Assembly: GCA_020637775.1 (NCBI GenBank) | Contig: JACKJV010000001.1 | Location: 310,001 to 374,000 of the forward strand | Direction: 5' to 3' | Length of the DNA: 64,000 bases | Source: Brucellaceae bacterium | GTDB lineage: Bacteria; Pseudomonadota; Alphaproteobacteria; Rhizobiales; Rhizobiaceae | Shown: positions 62,958 to 64,000 of the stretch, piece after piece | Numbering within the stretch: position 1 is the first letter of the stretch | How the letters are laid out: each line of letters starts with the position of its first letter | Translations under genes and position numbers: made by a program | Notes under the pieces: model-generated | What the model saw: only the letters and a program-made list of their open reading frames with translations | The model's database searches: none | Told to the model about the DNA's origin: nothing

Positions 62958-64000
62958 ATGCCGGCATTCGATCGCAGGACAATCGACTTCCTTGTCCACG
63001 ACTGGCTCGATGCGGAAAGCCTGACAGCGCATGCGCGCCATGGCGACCATTCACGCGAAACCTTCGACGCGCTGCTCGACCTGGCGGAACGGATCGCGGA
63101 AAACGAGTTCCTGCCATCCTTCAAGCCCGGAGACCGTGACGAACCGGAGCTGAAGCAGGACGGCACGGTGACGGTGAACCCGCTGATCAAGCGCGCGGTG
63201 CAAGCCTATCTCGACGCCGGCTTCCAGCTTGCCAGCTTTCCCGCAGAACATGGCGGCATGCAGATGCCGCATCTCGTGGCGAGTGCGGCCAAGGTCTTCT
63301 TCCAGGCCGCGAACGTGGCCGCGGGCGCCTATCCCATGCTCTCTACCGGCAATACGCGTGTGTTGCTGACACGGGGATCGCAGCCGCTGATCGACCATTT
63401 CGCGATGCCGCAACTGGAAGGCCGGGCGCTGGGCACGATGTGCCTTTCGGAGCCGCAGGCCGGTTCCTCCCTGGGCGACATCACCACGCGCGCCGAGTTC
63501 GAATGCGAAGACGGGCTCGGAAAACGCTACCGGCTGACGGGGCGCAAGATGTGGATTTCGGGCGGCGATCACGACATTACCGATAATATCTGCCACCTCG
63601 TGCTGGCCAAGATTCCGGGTCCCGACGGCAAACTGCCGGCAGGCACGAAAGGCATCTCCATTTTCGCGGTGCCAAAGCGCATTCCGGCGGCGGTGGCCGG
63701 CGAGATCACGCGCAATGACGTCGTGGTGGCCGGGCTCAATCACAAGATGGGCTATCGCGGCACCACCAATTGCCTGCTCAACTTCGGCGAAGGCGCACAG
63801 TACAGGCCGATGGGGCGGGCCGGCGCCGCCGGATGGCTGATCGGCGAGGCCGGCGAAGGGCTGGCCATCATGTTCCTGATGATGAACGAGGCGCGCATCG
63901 GCGTGGGGCTTGGCGCGGCGGCGCAGGCCTGGCGCGGCTACCTGCTGTCGGCCCGATATGCCCGCGAGCGCCGGCAGGGCCGCCTGATGGAAGATCGGAA
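62958..64000 (+). CDS. Acyl-CoA dehydrogenase (partial, N-terminal part)
   Basis: The first 347 residues of an acyl-CoA dehydrogenase of the long type run off the right edge. The N-terminal helical domain begins MPAFDRRTIDFLVHDWLDAE. CLSEPQAGSSLGDITT is the FAD/substrate-binding signature, followed by RLTGRKMWISGGDHD; GLNHKMGYRGTTNCLLNF and MMNEARIGVGLGAAAQAWRG lie in the C-terminal domain. It oxidises acyl-CoA in fatty acid degradation; chain length cannot be told. CCGGAGG stands before the ATG. The upstream palindrome suggests regulation in common with phaZ. Confidence 0.92.
   Translation, partial: MPAFDRRTIDFLVHDWLDAESLTAHARHGDHSRETFDALLDLAERIAENEFLPSFKPGDRDEPELKQDGTVTVNPLIKRAVQAYLDAGFQLASFPAEHGGMQMPHLVASAAKVFFQAANVAAGAYPMLSTGNTRVLLTRGSQPLIDHFAMPQLEGRALGTMCLSEPQAGSSLGDITTRAEFECEDGLGKRYRLTGRKMWISGGDHDITDNICHLVLAKIPGPDGKLPAGTKGISIFAVPKRIPAAVAGEITRNDVVVAGLNHKMGYRGTTNCLLNFGEGAQYRPMGRAGAAGWLIGEAGEGLAIMFLMMNEARIGVGLGAAAQAWRGYLLSARYARERRQGRLMEDR

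Noticed and set aside
1..64000. CRISPR arrays, tRNA or rRNA genes, prophage or insertion sequences
   Set aside because: No regularly spaced repeats, cloverleaf-like gene ends, transposases or integrases were found on reading both strands; small RNAs without protein-like or hairpin features cannot be excluded.

Overview
The window is GC-rich chromosomal DNA from an alphaproteobacterium, most probably of the Hyphomicrobiales (Rhizobiales). The basis is gene order and family membership: the tsaB-rimI-plsC-miaB-phoH-ybeY-corC block, infC apart from rpmI-rplT-pheS-pheT, ALAS-type hemA, trpB-trpA-accD-folC, an frc-type fructose transporter and interspersed urease genes. The genus cannot be fixed. 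No tRNA, rRNA, prophage, insertion sequence or CRISPR array was seen. The window cuts a corC gene on the left and an acyl-CoA dehydrogenase gene on the right.

Layout. 1-5.4 kb: housekeeping operon on the minus strand for tRNA modification, ribosome/rRNA maturation and lipid acylation. 5.5-7 kb: a secreted DsrE-like protein, a rhodanese and a MarR regulator. 7-11.5 kb: malate synthase G, divergent from an shp-type cytochrome operon made of a membrane cytochrome b fused to a diheme c domain, an SHP-type monoheme protein and a diheme cytochrome c. 11.5-17.2 kb: an orphan HyuA-type protein and a MacA/MacB-like efflux operon. 17.4-19.2 kb: lepA, with three single-base indels as given. 19.2-20.5 kb: a DUF559 gene between perfect inverted repeats, then an NsrR-like Rrf2 regulator.

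20.5-42.7 kb is a nitrogen, haem and sugar region. The urea ABC transporter urtABCDE (minus strand) has a near-perfect sigma54 promoter before urtA. Divergent to it is hemA with an FNR/FixK-type box. Next come a fructokinase, a ROK repressor and the frcBCA-isomerase-frcK operon. The urease operon ureD-A-(HD)-J-B-(DUF1311)-C-(ABM)-E-(YrhK)-F-G follows, with its own sigma54-like promoter before ureD. Urea uptake and urea hydrolysis therefore look co-controlled by nitrogen supply, although a sugar operon separates them.

42.9-64 kb: a transglutaminase-like peptidase, a PHA depolymerase, pheST-rplT-rpmI-infC (infC starting at AUU), a hydrolase, small conserved proteins, trpF facing folC-accD-trpA-trpB, a glutathione-transferase/cyclase/AhpD-like cluster, a lone TRAP binding protein and the acyl-CoA dehydrogenase. 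An almost identical 18-bp palindrome stands before both the PHA depolymerase and the acyl-CoA dehydrogenase, which suggests a shared lipid-responsive regulator.

All assignments come from reading the sequence and from knowledge of the families. No database search was run.
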